Assembly: GCF_003752465.1 (NCBI RefSeq)
Contig: NZ_RKHJ01000001.1
Coordinates: 2,898,036 to 2,962,035, forward strand
Length of the DNA stretch: 64,000 bases
Source of the DNA: Agrococcus jenensis
Lineage (GTDB): Bacteria > Actinomycetota > Actinomycetes > Actinomycetales > Microbacteriaceae
Reading direction: 5' to 3'
The notes beneath the pieces are model-generated. The model was not told the origin of the DNA and made no database searches. It saw nothing but the letters and a program-made list of their open reading frames with translations. The translations under genes and the position numbers were made by a program. This document shows, piece by piece, positions 61,330-64,000 of the stretch (the first letter of the stretch is position 1; the number at the start of each line of letters is the position of its first letter).

Positions 61330-63228
61330 TCAGATGTTGCGCTCGTCCTCGATCGCCTGCACGTCCTTGCGCTGCTCGACAAGGGCGTCCGGGTCGGCGG
61401 CCGCGGGGGCCTCCGCCTCGGGCGACTCGTCGGACGTCTGCGCGAGCACCTGCTGCCGCAGCGCCCGGCGGGCGGCCTGCTTGTCGGGGTCCGGCACCGG
61501 GATCGCGGCGATGAGGCGCTGCGTGTACGGCTGCTCCGGTGCGCGCAGGATCGCGTCGCGCGAGCCCTGCTCCACGATCTTGCCGTGGTGCATGACCGCG
61601 ATGCGGTCCGACATCAGGTCGACGACCGCGAGGTCGTGGCTGATGAAGAGGCACGCGAAGCCCTGCTCGCGCTGGAGCTCGGTGAGCAGCTCGAGCACCG
61701 TCGCCTGCACCGAGACGTCGAGCGCGCTCGTCGGCTCGTCGGCGACGAGCAGCTCGGGGCTCATCGACAGCGCGCGGGCGATGCCGACGCGCTGCTTCTG
61801 GCCGCCCGAGAGCTCGTGCGGGAAGCGGTTGCGGTACGACTGCGGCAGCCGGACGGCGTCGAGCAGCTCCTCGACGCGCTTGTCGAGCGCCTTGCCGCGG
61901 TGGATCTTCGCGAGGAACATCGGCTCGCCGATGGACTCGCCGATCGGCAGTCGCGGGTTGAGCGACGACGACGGGTCCTGGAAGACGATGCCCACCTTGC
62001 GGTTGAGGCTGCGCGCGAGCTTGCGGTCGATGTGCGAGATGTCGACGCCGGCGACCTCGAGCCTGCCCTCGGCGATCGGCTGGAGGCCGATCGCGGCGCG
62101 GCCGATGGTCGACTTGCCGGAGCCCGACTCGCCCACGAGGCCGAGCACCTCGCCCGCGTGGATCTGCAGCGAGACGCCGTCGACCGCGCGGAACGTGCCG
62201 AGCTTGCCCTTCTTGCCGTACTCGATCGCGACGTCCTCGAGCACGAGCACCGGCGGCGTCGTCGTCGCGGTGGTCTCGGCCTGCCTGGCCTGCTCCGCCG
62301 CGCGGGCGTTCACCTCGACGCGCTGCGCGAGCTCCGCGTCCTCGATGTCGTCGTTCGAGGCGAGCGCGAGCGCCGCCGTGAGGTCGATCGCCTCGCCCTC
62401 GCCGCCCTCGCCGAGCCGCGGCACGGCAGCCAGCAGCATCTGCGTGTAGGCCGCCTTGGGCGAGCCGAAGATCTCGCGCACGGGACCCTGCTCGACGATG
62501 CGGCCCTGCTCCATCACGACCACCCAGTCGGCGAGGTCGGCGACGACGCCCATGTCGTGCGTGATGAGCAGCACCGCGGAGCCGAGGCGGTCCTTGAGGT
62601 CGCGCATGAGCTCGAGGATCTCGGCCTGCACCGTGACGTCGAGCGCCGTGGTCGGCTCGTCGGCGATGAGCAGCTCGGGGTCGAGCGCGAGCGCCTGCGC
62701 GATCATCGCGCGCTGCCGCTGCCCGCCCGAGAGCTGGTGCGGGTACGACTTGAACGCCTTCATCGCGTCGGGCAGCTCGACGAGCTCGAGCATCTCGAGC
62801 GCACGCGCCTTCGCGTCGCTCGGCGACATGCTGCGGTGGATGCGCAGCGCCTCCATGATCTGGAAGCCGACGGTGAAGACGGGGTTGAGGGCCGTCATCG
62901 GCTCCTGGAAGATCGCCGACACGCGGTTGCCGCGCACCTGCCGCATCTCGGAGGGGCTGATGCCGGTGAGCTCCTCGCCGCCGAGCTTGATCGAGCCCGC
63001 GACGCGCGCGTTCTTCGGCAGCAGGTCGAGGATCGCCATCGACGAGACGCTCTTGCCGGAGCCGGACTCGCCGACCACGGCGACGACCTCGCCCTTGCCG
63101 ATCTCGTAGGAGACCTCGCGGGCCGCCGGGATCCAGTAGCCGTCGACCGCGAAGTCGACGCTGAGGCCGGTGATCTGCAGGGCGGGCGTGTCGCTGCCGG
63201 TGGAGTGGGTGCTGGTGTGGGAAGTCAT
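61330..63228 (-). CDS. Fused oligopeptide ABC transporter ATPase (OppD-OppF)
   Basis: 632 residues containing two complete ABC ATPase domains. First (about 15-280): GESGSGKSVSS, LSGGQRQRAMIAQAL, LLIADEPTTALDVT. Second (about 325-590): GESGSGKSTIG, LSGGQKQRVGIARAL, LLVADEPTSALDVS. Each ends with the oligopeptide-type C-terminal region (YTQMLLAAVPRL, YTQRLIAAIPVPDP). GCAGGAGG ribosome-binding site. The permease and binding-protein genes are not adjacent; an oppositely oriented gene lies directly upstream, so it needs its own promoter in 63229-63290. Confidence 0.93.
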   Translation of the reverse strand: MTSHTSTHSTGSDTPALQITGLSVDFAVDGYWIPAAREVSYEIGKGEVVAVVGESGSGKSVSSMAILDLLPKNARVAGSIKLGGEELTGISPSEMRQVRGNRVSAIFQEPMTALNPVFTVGFQIMEALRIHRSMSPSDAKARALEMLELVELPDAMKAFKSYPHQLSGGQRQRAMIAQALALDPELLIADEPTTALDVTVQAEILELMRDLKDRLGSAVLLITHDMGVVADLADWVVVMEQGRIVEQGPVREIFGSPKAAYTQMLLAAVPRLGEGGEGEAIDLTAALALASNDDIEDAELAQRVEVNARAAEQARQAETTATTTPPVLVLEDVAIEYGKKGKLGTFRAVDGVSLQIHAGEVLGLVGESGSGKSTIGRAAIGLQPIAEGRLEVAGVDISHIDRKLARSLNRKVGIVFQDPSSSLNPRLPIGESIGEPMFLAKIHRGKALDKRVEELLDAVRLPQSYRNRFPHELSGGQKQRVGIARALSMSPELLVADEPTSALDVSVQATVLELLTELQREQGFACLFISHDLAVVDLMSDRIAVMHHGKIVEQGSRDAILRAPEQPYTQRLIAAIPVPDPDKQAARRALRQQVLAQTSDESPEAEAPAAADPDALVEQRKDVQAIEDERNI

Positions 63229-63278
63229 GCCGCCTCCTGCAGCGGGGTGTCGGAGTCGTCCGGCGCGGAGGCGCCTGC

Positions 63279-63284
63279 GACGAT
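63279..63284 (+). promoter_or_regulatory. Possible -10 box of PH-domain gene
   Basis: GACGAT followed by 6 nt and the GTG at 63291; a weaker match. Confidence 0.35.
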
Positions 63285-63290
63285 GAAGCT

Positions 63291-63908
63291 GTGTCGAACG
63301 ACGATCTGCATGCCGTGACCGTCCATTCTCGAGTGAACCGGGGCGTCGCCGTCGCGTGCTGGGCGCTGCTCGCCGTGCTCGGCGCGCTCGTCGCCCTGCA
63401 GTCGGAGCCGCGCGGCGCGCTGGCCGCGGTCATCCTCGCGGTCTGGCTCGGCTACGCCGTGCTCGTGTTCCTGTGGGCGCCCGCGCTCGTCGTCGACGAC
63501 CGGGGTGCGGAGCTCCGCAACCCCCTCCGCACCGTGCGGGTGCTGTGGGATGCGCTCATCCACGTCGACACGAAGTACGCCCTGACGCTCTTCACGCCCG
63601 GCCGCAGCTGGCCCGTGTGGGTCGCGCCGCAGCCCGGCGCGCTCGCCGCGCGGCGCGCCGCCCGTCGGGCGCGCGACGGCGACCGGACGGATCCGCGCAG
63701 CCCGCTCGACACCGGCGTGCGGGTCGGCGACCTGCCCGGCACCGAGTCGGGCGATGCCGCCGCGCTCGTGCGCCGCCGCTGGGCGGCGCTCGCCGACCGC
63801 AGCGCCGACGCCGAGGCGATCGCGGTGCCCGTCACCGTGCACTGGGCGCGCGTGGCCGTGCTGGTCGCCGGCCCCGTGCTCGCCGCGACCGCCCCGCTGC
63901 TCGTCTGA
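63291..63908 (+). CDS. Bacterial PH-domain membrane protein
   Basis: 205 residues: two N-terminal transmembrane helices (about 20-38 and 44-65) then a PH-like region (ALVVDDRGAELRNPLRTVRVLWDALIHVDTKYALTL, quoted in part), an Arg-rich linker and a last hydrophobic helix at the C-terminus. Role unknown. GTG without a ribosome-binding site. It lies antisense between oppDF and the next minus-strand gene. Confidence 0.75.
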   Translation: MSNDDLHAVTVHSRVNRGVAVACWALLAVLGALVALQSEPRGALAAVILAVWLGYAVLVFLWAPALVVDDRGAELRNPLRTVRVLWDALIHVDTKYALTLFTPGRSWPVWVAPQPGALAARRAARRARDGDRTDPRSPLDTGVRVGDLPGTESGDAAALVRRRWAALADRSADAEAIAVPVTVHWARVAVLVAGPVLAATAPLLV

Positions 63909-63923
63909 GCTCACGAGTGGCGT

Positions 63924-64000
63924 CACTGGCGCCGCTCCGCGCTCTCGGGCAGCTCCTTCGTGCGACGCACGGAGAAGCGCTTCTGGCGCGGGTCGAAGGC
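63924..64000 (-). CDS. C-terminal end of a further gene (possibly oligopeptide permease)
   Basis: Only the last 25 codons are in the window, reading AFDPRQKRFSVRRTKELPESAERRQ in parts AFDPRQKRF...SAERRQ before TGA. A D-A-x-D-P-R ending followed by a basic tail is common at the C-terminus of OppC-type permeases, which would fit the OppDF gene nearby. The remainder lies outside, so this is a guess. Confidence 0.4.

Noticed and set aside
63225..63926. Minus-strand open frame that would precede oppDF
   Set aside because: Low-complexity His/Arg/Gly-rich shadow of the PH-domain gene, which has proper membrane helices and domain words.

Overview
The window is a contiguous piece of a bacterial chromosome of very high G+C content (above 70% by eye), with GC/GTC/CTC-dominated codons, many GTG starts and dense, short-spaced genes on both strands. 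Gene content points to the Actinobacteria, most likely family Microbacteriaceae (an Agrococcus-like organism): an AdnAB-type recombination helicase-nuclease pair, DUF3039, DUF3107 and DUF3117 proteins, an actinobacterial DapC/DapD/DapE set, UPF0182, a DUF2342 zincin and a MshB-like deacetylase. Genus is inference; family is fairly safe. No phage, integrase, transposase gene, rRNA or CRISPR was seen.

Layout. 1-2.0 kb: murI-rph-rdgB operon (minus; rdgB runs off the left edge). 2.1-5.2 kb: four-gene osmoprotectant (OpuC-like) ABC importer. 5.2-14 kb: housekeeping and orphan genes (GNAT, pncB, DUF3039, HtrA-like protease, aminotransferase, nitrilase, thiamine-binding protein plus AIM24, methyltransferase), ending at an initiator tRNA-Met. 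14-20.5 kb: UPF0182 membrane protein, YlbL-like PDZ/Lon protease, DUF2342 zincin, small Cys-pair protein. 20.4-31 kb: DNA repair block with a UvrD-like helicase coupled to NudC, a phosphotransferase, then AdnA-AdnB. 31-46.2 kb: DEAD-box RNA helicase, VOC-HxlR pair, PHP and EEP phosphoesterases, two alpha/beta hydrolases, MFS/ArsR pair, Xaa-Pro aminopeptidase, LysE/LysR pair, a MgtE-N/CBS protein with DUF1003 and Mrp. 46.2-46.7 kb: the only long non-coding stretch, filled by two opposed arrays of a 20-bp repeat. 46.7-64 kb: TatB, O-methyltransferase, DUF3117, membrane glycosyltransferase, divergent dapE/dapD, ABC exporter, purine permease, citrate synthase, dapC-fdxA-deacetylase operon, typA, fused OppDF ATPase, PH-domain protein and the tail of one more gene.

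How genes work together. DapD, DapC and DapE are three steps of the succinylase route to diaminopimelate/lysine and, with MurI, supply cell-wall precursors. LysE/LysR looks like a basic-amino-acid exporter with its regulator. VOC/HxlR and MFS/ArsR are two small self-regulated modules whose operators can be read directly from the sequence.

Expression style. More than twenty genes start exactly 6-7 nt after a TANNNT hexamer with no Shine-Dalgarno sequence, so leaderless transcription appears to be the default for first genes. Internal operon genes overlap by ATGA/GTGA or carry a purine-rich ribosome-binding site. Two divergent pairs have back-to-back -10 boxes that overlap. The most unusual element is the inverted 20-bp repeat array at 46241-46660.
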